Assembly (NCBI GenBank): GCA_004431415.1
Contig: QPMI01000395.1
Location: forward strand, 620,001-684,000
Direction: 5' to 3'
Origin: Cyanophora paradoxa
Lineage: Eukaryota > Glaucocystophyceae > Cyanophorales > Cyanophoraceae
Length of the DNA: 64,000 bases
Shown piece after piece: positions 54,401-64,000 of this stretch; the first letter of the stretch is position 1, and every line of letters begins with the position of its first letter. The notes under the pieces were generated by a model. It was not told the DNA's origin. It searched no databases and was given only the letters and a program-made list of their open reading frames with translations. The position numbers and the translations under genes are program-made.

Positions 54401-57400
54401 CAGGGTTAACGTTGCTCGGCGCGCATGCGCGCACCTCGAACGGATGCAGCTGCATGGACGCGACGAGGCCGAGGAGCCGGAGGCCCGCCTCGCGGCGGAG
54501 GCCGGCGGGCCACGACGGCGCCAGCGGCAGCGCGTGGTCGCGCAGGTACTCCCACCGCCCCGCCCGCCGCACCCCGAGCCGCTCGAGCAGGTCGCCCAGC
54601 TGCGCGTCCGCCTCGTCTACGGACAGCGTCCACTCCGAGAAGGCCTCCGGTCCCAGCTGCAGCAGCGGGTCCCTCGGCGGAAGGACGAACTCGCGCGCCC
54701 CGCCTCCGCCGCCGCCTCCTCCTCCTCCTCCTCCGCCGCCGGCTCCGCCGCCGTCGCCGCCGTCGAGCCGCGTGAAGACCTTCTTTGGGGTGCGGCCGGC
54801 GCCCTCCGGGAAGGCGTAGCGCTCGAAGACGGGCAGGGCGCGGATGTCCGCCCGCAGCTTCGAGTTCGAGTTCGGCGTCTGCTGCTGCTGCTGCGCGCGC
54901 TGCGGCTCTAGGCTCGAGGCGACTTTGGCGGCGTACTCGCGCAGGCAGAAGGCGAGCAGCGCCAGTCGCGCCTCGCGCGGGGCCGCCTCCAGCGCCGAGC
55001 CGCTCCCGAGGGCCGCGCACAGGTCGGCGGCGGAGAGGGGCGGGACGGGCACGCCGGCGGCCGCGAAGCCCGCGAAGACGTGCCCCCAGCCCTCGTCGAA
55101 GGCGACGGGCACGCCGGCGGCGCGCGCCAGGCGCACGACCTCCGGTCCGGCGTCGCCGGGCCTCCGGACGGAGCCGTCGCAGGGGACCCAGCGCCCCGCC
55201 TCGGGCTCACCGGGCGCGGCCGGCGGGACCCAGAGGACAGCCGCCCTCGACTCCGCGAGCCGCCTGTAGAGGGGCGCGTGCAGGTCCCGCCAGGGCCCCT
55301 GCAGCCTCTCTGCGTCGGGCAGGTAGACGCAGAAGCGCTCGGCCGCCCGCGGGTTGATCGCCGTCACGGCCGCCCGCGCCCGCTCCAGGCCCCGCGCGAC
55401 GAGCGGCGGGACGAGCTGCCGTTCGCGATCGAAATCGCGACTGGCGTCGGCTGCAGATGGGCGCGCACGTTCTCGATGTAGTGCTTGTTGATGAGGGCGG
55501 GCGCCCTCGAAACGCCCTTCAGGTCGCTCGTCAGGGTCCTGCACGCGCGCGCGCGGTCACCGCGTCAGCTGCAGCCAGCTAGCGCTCGTGGAAACGGTTG
55601 TACGTATTCAATTTATCCGCATGTAAAGAGCATGAACGCATTAGTTTATCCGCATGTAAAGAGCGTGAACGCATAGTTTATCCGCATGTAATGATCATGA
55701 TAAAGAGTGCGCACTCGAGGGAGCGGCGGTCGTCCTTGAGCTTGAAGTACGCGTTCACCATGATGCCGCGCAGGCCGGTCTGCGGGTCCAGGTCAGGCCA
55801 GGTCAGCTCAGCTCTTGCTCGAGTTCCTGGGAGATGATTATTCGCGATCTGAAGCTTCAGCGCGCACCTCGGCGCGGACGGGGAGGGTGGCGAAGGGCGT
55901 GGCGTGGCAGAGGCCGTCGGGGTCGCCGTCCTCGGGCACCTCGACGGCCACCGCCGCCCACGGCATCGTCCCGTCCGCCTCCCCCTGCGCTCCGCCTCCA
56001 GTTAGCGACTACAGAAGAATCGAAGAGCTTCAATATATGCTAAAGCTGAGCGTTGATCATGATGTATGCTTATGGGAGGACAGAAGCGAGCGTTGATAAA
56101 TTGAATTATTCTAGTTAGTGGTGAATCGAAGTCAAGTGGAAACAGAATTTTTCGAAGCGAAAGTCAATTTAATCTCTATATATGCTGAATTCGAGCCCGC
56201 ACCTTCTGGGAGTCCTCCTCCGGCTCCCAGGGCGCCCCCAGCTCCGCCTCGTACAGGAAGCGCCACCTCCGCTCGGGACGACCCGGCCCCGGCCCCGGCC
56301 CCGATCCCCCGCCGGGCCACGAGGCGCGGAACGTCACCTCGTACGACTGCCGGAGCTGCAGCGCGCCCGCCCGGAGCGCCGCGTTGACCTCAGCCTTGCA
56401 CTTGTACCCGCCGGCGTCGATCTTCGCCTGCAGCTCGGCCCGGCGCTCCCGCGCCTCCGCCCGCTCCTCCTCGGAGCCGTCGACCTCGATCTGGAACCGG
56501 GCGCGCTTGAACCTGCGCTTGGTCTCCGGGTCCTCGACGACCTCGAACGTGTGGAACTTCGACAGGTTCTGCGGCTCGGTCAAGCTAGCGTGAATCTGAG
56601 TTGAATATACGGCAATCTTAAGCTTATATAATTATGATTATAGCTAAGGTTATAATCAAAGCTGGACCAGCAATCTGGAGCCGCGGGCGCACCCGGAGGA
56701 AGAGCAGGGCCTCCACGGGCGGGGCGAGGCCCAGGGGCGGCCTCGAGCTCGCCGACGCGGGTCCGGAGCCGGAGGCGCCGGCGGCCGCGCCCGCGCCCGC
56801 CTCGGGAGAGTCGCGCTCGAAGCTCTCCAAGAGCTCCTCCCCCCGCTGGAGCGTGAAGGGGGCGGCCGTGCCGGGCTTGCCGAAGAGCCTGCAGGAGAGG
56901 CAGTCCTCGACGGATTAGATGTCAAGGTGAAAGGGCAGTGGAGAGCACTAGGCGTGCCCGCCGAAGCGGGCGCGCAGCGCGCGCTGACACGGACCTGCAG
57001 GAGAGGCAGTCCTCGGCGGAGCGCAGGACCAGGCGGAAAGCAGTCCCCTCGAAGGGCCCCGCCATGCTGATGCCGACCGCCTGCGCACGTGCCGAAATCG
57101 ATATATCAGCCGAAAAGTGAGCCTCTAAGCTTCTGAGCTTCTGAAGCTAGTTACAGCGCGCCTGGAAGGGCGCGGCCTGGTCCTCGTACCGCCGGGCGAA
57201 GTCCAGCGCGACGAAGTCGACGGTCCTTCCGGTGTGGGGCGGGTTGACCGTCCTGCGATCGCGATCGCGACAGGGCCCGTTAGCTATAGCGTCTGCAGCC
57301 CAGCCCAGCCCAGTTTAGCTTTAGCTTGAGTGGTTATGTTAAATTTGGTTATGTTAAATTCTTATAAGGCGGCCATGGCCATGATAGAAACAATGGCCAT

Positions 57401-58142
57401 CCACGGACTCGGCGTGCGGGTCCTCGTAGTACAGCCATTTTCCGGTGACGAGGATGATGTGGTCCGACAGGTGGTACATGGCTGGCCATGGCGCGCGGGA
57501 CCCGCGCGCGTTAATACGGTGGCGAGCCCGAGGGATACTAATATATATCTAGATCTAAGCTTTCTGACCTCTGGCGCCGAGGGAGTGTTGGCCCGTGTCG
57601 TAGATGTTCTCGCCCTTGGAGCCCTGGCCGAACTTGCGGAAGTTCGCCCTGTCCGAATCCTGCGCATGCAGGCGCACAGGACGGGCGGTCAGCTTTGATT
57701 ATAAAGCAGCAGCAGCAGCTCGACTGCGTGCACGCGCCGACATCGGTTTGTTGTTCTCGAACAAGAAGGCGGGCTTCCTCTGAAGGGCCGCGAAGGAGGC
57801 GCCCAGCAGGCTCGCCACGCCGTACTCCCCGGGGTCGAGGCCGGCCCCCGCCTCGCTCGCCTTCCCGTCATCCGCGTTCTGCGTTCGCGTTCGCGCGCGG
57901 GAGTGAGAAGGGCGGATATATTAGGGCGGAGATGTGTATATATAGTTGGAAATGCGTATTGTTCGTTATTTTTAAGATACAGGAGTGGTGGTGGGTTGCG
58001 GTTGGGGTGGGGGTGGGGGGAGTGGGGGGTGGGGGGGGGGGGGGGCGGAGGCGGGGGGCGGAGAGGGGACGGGTAAGGGACGGTGATAGGTGGTGGTGGT
58101 GGTGGTGGTGGTGGTGGTGGTGGTGGTGGTGGTGGTGGTGGT

Positions 58143-58175
<33 letters not shown>

Positions 58176-58524
58176 TTGAAGTAAGAGACAGTAAAGCGGC
58201 TAATGTGGAGGAGGGAGGGAAATCTAGCTGTGATGGCGCATTTGGGGGGGGGGGGGGGGGGGGGAGGGGGGGGTGGAAGCCGGTGATAATTAATAAGAGA
58301 CGGTGAAGGCGAAAGGGACGGTGAAGCGGCCGCGGCTCGCGCACGCGCACCTGCAATATCTCGAACAGGATCTGCAGCCCGAGGGGGTACCTCTTTAGAT
58401 TCTTCGCCAAGTGGGGGAGCGGGTCTAAAACGATTCCTTCGACTTCTCCGAGCCTCTTCATGGCAGCCGCAACCTCAGCGGAGGCTGCCGAGGAGGCGGA
58501 CTCGGCAGATCCCTCGCAATCCAT
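45414..58524 (-). CDS. Sacsin-like giant protein with two ATP-binding repeats and HEPN domain, 3' end interrupted
   Basis: Exon 1 (58351-58524, ATG 58524) ends YPLGLQILFEILQ and splices to NADDGKASEAG (57734-57876), the Bergerat N-box. Then come FGQGSKGENIYDTGQHSLGA (57569-57659), MYHLSDHIILVTG and EDPH (57409-57481), RTVDFVALDFARRYEDQAAP (57155-57252), GPFEGTAFRLVLRSAEDC (from 56995), the exon at 56680-56888 and the exon beginning NLSKFHTFEVVEDPETKRRF (about 56207-56574). PWAAVAVEVPED (about 55900) and TGLRGIMVNAYFK (about 55750) complete the first sacsin repeat. A second repeat starts ALQEEFANAVDAG spliced to ATELVIVTDWNN (about 52480-52350), with FFCFDPHGRHL (51900) and TGLPVHVNASF (50920). 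The last two exons form a HEPN domain (FHAVQACETALKA, SPVYTRARYPDRCGG). Sacsins are large Hsp90-like chaperone proteins. The insert replaces the native C-terminus: translation now stops in the element at 45414. Many inner exon ends are approximate. Confidence 0.75.
45451..45456. repeat. Target-site duplication, right copy (GCGGCG)
   Basis: First bases after the element, part of a five-unit GCG run inside the HEPN exon. See the left copy for the count. Confidence 0.5.
56889..56994 (-). other. 106-nt intron with direct repeats at both splice sites
   Basis: The last 24 nt of the upstream exon (GAGGACTGCCTCTCCTGCAG) are repeated at the 3' end of the intron, so both splice junctions carry the same sequence. 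This looks like an intron gained by insertion or tandem duplication. Confidence 0.6.
58005..58275. repeat. (GGT)n and poly-G microsatellite in sacsin-like intron 1
   Basis: About 18 GGT units, then a G run of more than 30, and a second G run near 58243-58262, all within the intron between 57877 and 58350. Confidence 0.8.
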
Positions 58525-60579
58525 GGCCGGCCGCTGCTCCGGGCCTAGGCTAGGGACTAGGGGATCATCCGATCCTGTAAGGGGCCAGCCGCCGCTCTAG
58601 ATCTGCAGGCGGGCAAGATGATTATAATGACGAATTCGAAGCGCTAGGGCGAAGCGGGAGTGTTTGCGAATGCAACGCACCGGCAGCGGGGCCGGTCGCG
58701 GGGCACGAAGCCGGATGCGCTGCTCGCGCTAGACCTTCGAGTTCTGCGCGCCGAATCAGGATGCGCAGTTGGCGCTGCGGGCGCCAGCGCCGGCGCCTGC
58801 CAGAGCGCTCGCCGTGCGCCACGCGGTACGTATACACGCGGCTGCCTCCCGGCGCACCGGGACGTAGGATGTGCCTGTGCCGCCTTTGCTCCTGCGTGCA
58901 CGCCGCGTCAAGAGCACGAGGGCCAGCTGCAGGCCAGGCCTACAACTAGGCCTAGGCCTAGGACGCTGCACGGCCGGCGCCGCGGACGAGGGACTTGATC
59001 TACGCGCGGGAGTTTCGAGCGCGCTCACCAAACCATGTTCATTGGACGCGTCGTCTCTACTCCTGCGCGCGCGGACGCCGCGTCAAGAGCTGGGCGCGGC
59101 GAGCGCGGAGCTGGATCCGGAGCGCATCATGCGCGGCGGCTGCATACCTCGCGCGGACTCCGAAGGCCCGCTGGTCATTCGTAAATGCGCTAAGATGACC
59201 GATAGCACCGCCGGCTCGCTCCCGCGGCCCGCCCGCTTTCCACGCTCGCCGTCGTACGCGCCGGCGGCGGGCCGCGGTTGCTCGGGCTGTGCCCGAACTC
59301 TTCTATAGATCTACGGGACCGCGGATGATCGCGGCGGAAAGCTTCAGCGGGGGAGGCTCGTGTACCCATGCGAGCTGCAAAGTCTCAGCAGCGAAGAAGC
59401 GAAGGCCGCGAAGCCACGCGTACGAGCCGCAAGCTTCAAGCAAGTCGCAGGTGTATCGTTCACATTCTTGGATCGAGACCTGATCATGAGACTGATTGTG
59501 ATTGCCTGTGTGATTCGCGCAGGCACCTTCTGGCCGCCGCGATGCGCACCTATACGGGCGGGCGGGCTCACGCTTCACGCTCGATCGGTCCGCGCTCGCT
59601 CGGGGCGCCGCCGCGCCGCCCCCGGCGAGCAGTGCGAGCGCACCGCGTGCCCGCCCGCTTCGCGCGGGCAGACGCTTTCGGTGTGATCGTAGAATGCGTA
59701 GATTGCCGCGATGGCTCCCTCCGGCGGGTGGAAGCTGCGCTGCAGCGATCCGAGGTCGAATGAGCGCATTTCACCAGGCGCGGGAGCGTCGGAGTGCGCT
59801 CAAACCCCGCCCGATCACTTTCCCACGCTTCTTGGCTACGATTGACTCGGTTTTGGCCAGGCTCCGCCGCCATCAACCCCCACCCCCCCTCCTGGCGCTC
59901 CAGTACCCCCGCTACGCCCCCTGCCGACCCCGCCAGTCGATTCGCCGTGGTCGAATTGGTGGGAAGAAGCAACAACGGGATCGTGAATCGAACATGAGGC
60001 GCACCACTGGTGTACACGTACCCCCCCCCCCCCGAGCACCCATTCCGACCCGAAGACGAGCTCTATCGATCATGCGTCTGCGGGCCGCCGGGGTGGCTTG
60101 TACGGTTTTCCTCGCCGACCGCCCCCGCCCCCCTCCCCCCCTCTTCCCCCCTCCCCCCCTCCCCCTCCCCCTCCCTTCCCCTTCTCCAAGCCCGCCCCTC
60201 CCTCCCCCGCCTCCCCCTCCCCCTCCCCCGCCCCCCCGGCCCCGGCGCCCTGGTGCCCCTCGAGCCCTTCCACGCCTCGCGCGACACTAGAATTCCATAC
60301 CCCCTGGCGACCTAAAGATCCCCTCTGCCGACGCGTGCCGACGACGCTGCGCGCCCGTCGCTGGCTTGCCACCTGACGCCAGCGAGGAGCCGGCGTCGAC
60401 GCAGCGCGACCTGGGACCCGACGGGGGCCGACACTAGGGCCGCTGGCTCGCCGAGGTGTGTCCGGAAACCTGTGCAGCCGCACGCCCGCGCCCTCCCTCC
60501 CTCAGCCGACGCTCCGCAGAACCTCTTGCAACCGGCTGCCGGCCGGCCGAGGGCGGCCCGGCCGGGAAACGGGGGACCG
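58525..60579. other. Host spacer upstream of the sacsin-like gene
   Basis: No firm gene. It contains GC-rich sequence with a repeated GGACGCCGCGTCAAGAGC-type segment (about 58900 and 59075), poly-C near 60021 and CCCCCT tracts at 60125-60240. Overlapping open frames reflect composition. It may include the 5' untranslated region of the sacsin-like gene. Confidence 0.45.
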
Positions 60580-61214
60580 GGGCGGGCGGCTCGACGGGGC
60601 GGCCTGACACGAGGCGCAGGCCTGCGAGCTCGAGACGACTCTGAAGGCCCGCCCCCCGCCCCGGCCCTCCTGGCCCGCCCCGGCTGCACTTGTCGGCTGA
60701 CGCGGCGGGGGCAGGCGGCGCTGGTCGGCCTCGGGGCGGACGCGATCGATCCCGAGGCGCGGACGACGCACGCGCTGCCCCGCATCGCCGACGCCCTCCT
60801 CGCCGCCCCCGCCCGGTGCGCACGCCGCCCCTGTGACAGCTCGCTTCGACTTGGAATCTCAGATCTGACGTTGCCCGCAGGCTGAGGGGCCAGGGCCTCG
60901 CCGCGCTGGCGGGGGCGGCGTCGCGCTTCGCGGGAGCGGTCGAGGGCGAGCGGGCGTGCCTGCGGGCCTTGTCGCCCGTCTACACGCGGGCGCGATACCC
61001 GGACCGCTGCGGGGGCCGCGCCCCCTGCGAGCACTTTGCGGGGCGCCGCGCGGAGGTCGAGGGGCACGTCGACGTCGCCCGCCGCGTCGCCGCCGCCGCC
61101 GCCGCCCTCGTCGCCGCCCTCGGGCCGCCGCCCTTGCTGTAATTATAAGCAGACATCGATATCATTGCAAGTCGCGTGAATCTGCATGTATCGTGTTGAA
61201 CGGCGGCTGATTTT
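60580..61214 (+). pseudogene. Broken inverted duplicate of the sacsin-like HEPN exons (empty site)
   Basis: Matches, in reverse, both 45451 to about 46000 and 17951-18081. The shared protein pieces are RGQAALVGLGADAIDPEART, then the intron GTGCGCACG...CCCGCAG, then SPVYTRARYPDRCGGRAPCE and a C-terminus ALVAALGPPPLL with TAA at 61140. Near 60600 the frame of the first HEPN helix has an in-frame TGA (RLDGAA then stop) and an extra codon, and upstream sequence soon diverges, so it is a non-functional fragment. It lacks the element and so records the pre-insertion structure. Confidence 0.75.
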
Positions 61215-61555
61215 AAATGTATTTCCGCTTTTAATTTGTTGTATATGAGCACGTGCACGTGCACGCGGCCGGCGTCTCCTTCTAGATCTTCGCTTTAAAG
61301 CGCCATCCGCCATATATAGTCCGCCGGCGCCCGCGTGCACTCTCATCTGGCTGGTTACGTACGTATACGCCCCCTTAGCTGGGAGCACGATCGCGAGCTC
61401 ATCTGGCTGGTTACGTATACCGGTACCCCCCTGATAGATGAGCCGGAGCCTGAGCAAAGCCTGAGCCTTGCTCAGCTCGCGCGTTCGCGGCTGTGATAGC
61501 TGCTGTTGGTAGGCGCAACGCGCTTGATAGCAACACCGGTCAACACTGCCACAGG
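61215..61555. other. Spacer upstream of the F-box/LRR-like gene
   Basis: No gene. It holds a GCACGTGCACGTGCACGC palindrome near 61248, a repeated CATCTGGCTGGTTACGTA segment (61344 and 61401) and a GAGCCTGAGC(AAA) repeat near 61445. It is the likely promoter region. Confidence 0.4.
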
Positions 61556-63241
61556 ATGTTGACGTCTGCGACCTCGCCCGAGCTAGGCGAGCTGAGCGAC
61601 GACATCCTGTGCATTATCATCGAGCGTGCGGGCTTCTACGCAGCATGGAGCTCACTTCGTCGCTGCTCGAGACGCCTGAAGGCTCTGGTGGAGAGCATCG
61701 AGTGGACAGCTGGTGGAGAATTGGCCATCTCGGTGGTGCGGCTGAAGCAGCTCGAGTGGCTGCGATCTCTGGTCGAAGCCGTGCCGCCGCGGCCGCGGCT
61801 GGTCGTTGACCGCGTACGGAAGCTTCGCCTGCATCTCCGCGACGGCTTCTGGGTCCCGGATTCCAGCTGCCCGCCGCCGCCACAACGTCGCCGAGCGCGT
61901 GGCGGCGGCAGCGGCAGTCGTTCGCGCCGTGGCGACGTCGACTTCGATGCCAAGCACGTGGCGGCGGCGGCAGCATTCGTCCGCGCCGTGGCGGAGCGGG
62001 CGCCCAGCCTTGTGGAAGCGCACGTCGGCGAGCTATGGACGGATTCCCGCATCGTCCCAATCCTGGACGCCCTGCAGCCGGCAGCCGACCGTCTTGAAGC
62101 TTTCAGCCTGAACATGTTCTCGGAGCGGCCGCGGATCGGCCTCTCCAACGGCAACGAGGCGACACGGGCAGCGCTCGAGCGCCTCCGCTTCCCGCGCCTG
62201 CAGTCCTTCTCCAGCAGCTTCGGAAATTCCGAGGTCTTGTCTCCGTGGGCCGTTGGAGCCATATTCCCCGGGCTCCGCCGGGTCGAGCTGGCGGTGATGT
62301 TCAACCTCGTCGACGAGTACCTCGGCGCCTTCGCGGGATGCGCCGCCCTCGAGAATCTTTCCCTCCGGGAGTCTGTAGACCGCGGGCCGGCGAACGACAA
62401 CCCCGTCGGCGGCTACGGCCTCAGGCGCCTCGCCGGCGGTCCCGCCGGCTCCAGCCTTCGCTCGCTCCGCCTGCAGAACCCGTGCGCTGTACCCCCCTTC
62501 CGCCCCCCCCCCCTCAAAGCTGACCGTGGCCGTGGCCGCCCCCTCCTCCTCCTTGGCAGGCCCAGCGAGAAGTACCAGCCGGTCCGCCTCGCCGCGGAGG
62601 CCGTGCGCGCCCTCCCGCTCTTCCCGAACCTCCGGCGCCTGTCCGGCCCCCTCGAGATCGGGTGCGCACTGTACCCCCCCTCCCTCTCCCCCCCCCACCC
62701 TCTGAGCGAACGCAGGCGCACGGTACCCCGCGACGCGATCGCCGCCCTGGCGACGATGCCCTCCCTCGAGCGGGCGGAGCTGGTCTTCCGCGTCGGCTCC
62801 GTGGGCGCCGTGGGAGCCGACCAGCTCCTCGGCCTCGCCGCCCTCGTCCGCTCCTCGCCCTCCCTCCGCTCCCTCCCCCTCCTCGTCGGTACCCCTGCTT
62901 GACCGCCCCCTCCGATTCGCAACGCCAGCTGACCCGTGACCCCGCGCGCCGCGGCGCCAGAGTGCGACGCGGAGACGCAGATCCCGGCCCTTCAGGAGCT
63001 GGCCGACGCCGCCCGCGGCGCCCCCGCGCTCCGGGTCGCCGCGCAGCTCACCTTCCGCGCCAAGCCGACCCCGAGGGCCGCCGGCGACCCCCTGGGCCGC
63101 CGTCTCCGCCAGCTCCGCGCCTCCCTCCCGCCCGGCCTCGAGCTCCAGCTGGAGCCGCCGGCGCCGCCGGCCCTCTCGGATTGCGGGCACTACCTCTATT
63201 ATGACCAGCCCGCGAAGAGGAAGCGGGACGCGGATCAGTAG
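61556..63241 (+). CDS. F-box/leucine-rich-repeat-like protein, four exons
   Basis: ATG 61556 starts MLTSATSPELGELSDDILCI; an upstream in-frame GTG is not used. The N-terminal LSDDILCIIIERAGFYAAWS plus RRCSRRLKAL is F-box-like. LRR-style segments follow: LRFPRLQSFSSSFGN, FPGLRRVELAVMFN, CAALENLSLRES and SLRSLRLQNP. Exons are 61556-62481, 62560-62662, 62716-62888 and 62961-63241. Introns begin GTGCGC, GTGCGC and GTACCC, end CAG, and splice in frame to IGRTVPRDAIAALATMPSLE and ECDAETQIPALQELADAA, then the tail YLYYDQPAKRKRDADQ. F-box/LRR proteins usually choose substrates for SCF ubiquitin ligases. Frequent short poly-C introns are typical of this locus. Confidence 0.65.
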
Positions 63242-63655
63242 GGAGTCCGTACTGGACTAGTACTGGTCTCCGCGCAGCTTCTCATGCTCCCAACTGTTGC
63301 TTTCTTCTGGGAGCATGTTCGGCTGTAATTCCCCTGCGCTGTAGTAGCGGCTGTACATGTTACAGTGTGCACGTGGCGATCATATGCGCATGCATTTGCG
63401 CATTCATTGCATTTTGCTGTACCCCATCCAAACTGTACCCCCCGTCAAATGACCCGGCGTCAGACCCGCCGGTCCCGGCGCCGGACCGGACCTCCAAATT
63501 AAACTCCGGGATCCGCATCTAATCCGCTGCAGCAGCAGCATCAGCAGCAGCAGAAGCCAGCGGCAGCAATGCGTGCAGCAACGACGACGCAGCATGCGCG
63601 GCTGTTGCAGACCTACGCGGTTCGCGCTCCCCCTGCGCCCGCGCACGGTCTCAAC
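63242..63655. other. Spacer with (CAG)n-like tract
   Basis: Contains an inverted repeat, CATGCTCCCA (63282) with TGGGAGCATG (63309), and a CAGCAGCAGCATCAGCAGCAG tract near 63531-63552. It may hold the 5' exon of the next gene (ATG 63569, RAATTTQHARLLQ). Confidence 0.4.
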
Positions 63656-64000
63656 ATGCGCTGGCGTCCTCCCAGGGCGGGGTTCTCGCCTCCCGGAAAC
63701 GCGCCCTCGCCCTCATCGGGCGCTTCGAGCACCTCAGCATCTTCGCGGACCGGCGCCTCGTCTACATCTTCAGGCAGGGAGGCAACGTAGTGTGCATTCT
63801 TCCGCGGGCTCTCGCCTCCGAGCCGCGAGCGCACGTCTTCTTCCTGGAGCACGTCGACGCCGCCCAGGTTCCTCAGCTGGAGCTTCTGCATCTTCTCAAC
63901 GATGACATCGTCGGCTACGGTCGGCTTCCTGGATCCGACCAGAGTGCCCTCCGGGGAGACGGCCGGCCCCAGCCTGGCAGCCGGGTGGTCGTCGTCAAAG
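63656..64000 (+). CDS. Open coding frame running off the right edge, unknown
   Basis: In the frame beginning about 63656 an uninterrupted sequence reads GGVLASRKRALALIGRFEHL, then IFADRRLVYIFRQGGNVVCI and FFLEHVDAAQVPQLELLHLL, up to VVVVK at the window end. The regular mix of charged and hydrophobic residues looks coding, unlike the other two frames. No start codon lies in this frame, so an upstream exon is likely. No family is recognised. Confidence 0.4.

Overview
The window looks like nuclear DNA of a GC-rich single-celled eukaryote, most probably a microalga. The host genes are split by many short introns, the spacers are full of microsatellites, and no bacterial-type operon is present outside one insert. 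The exact lineage cannot be read from the sequence.

Layout: (1) 1-18081 is host DNA. It holds the 3' exons of an unrecognised Ala/Pro/Gln-rich protein (123-912), a GC-rich tandem repeat (1690-2335), a multi-exon SLIP-GC/dynamin-type GTPase on the minus strand (3316-9049), about 5 kb of low-complexity spacer, and a multi-exon secreted, membrane-anchored protein (14078-17209). (2) 18082-45450 is a complete, AT-richer integrated virus of the Polinton/Maverick/Polinton-like class. It is 27.4 kb long with 1688-bp terminal inverted repeats. (3) 45451-58524 is a large sacsin-like gene on the minus strand, with two sacsin-type ATP-binding repeats and a C-terminal HEPN domain. The element sits inside its last exon. 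(4) 58525-64000 is host spacer, a broken second copy of the HEPN exons (60580-61214), a four-exon F-box/LRR-like gene (61556-63241) and an open frame running off the right edge.

Element gene plan: the left arm (19865-26892) is read leftwards and carries a small ORF, a C1q-like fibre, a phage-tail-fibre-like protein, a membrane-anchored protein, another structural-looking protein and a split penton-like protein. A 27-bp divergent spacer separates it from the right arm (26920-42843), which is read rightwards. The right arm carries a second penton-like protein, the major capsid protein (one frame break), a Zn-ribbon/PD-(D/E)XK endonuclease, an A32-like packaging ATPase, small proteins, a primase-SF3 helicase, a protein-primed family B DNA polymerase, another frame-broken gene and an RVE-type integrase. 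Replication, packaging, capsid and integration functions are therefore all represented. No adenain-type protease was seen.

Most notable points: the terminal repeats are built from nested inverted repeats, hairpins and ACTACGCAA iteron palindromes, and the iteron palindrome recurs once inside the element. Several genes share one upstream motif at nearly fixed spacing. Three element genes each have a single frame break in the same direction. The HEPN-exon duplicate acts as a natural empty site and implies a 6-bp target duplication, GCGGCG. Host introns often begin GTGCGC.
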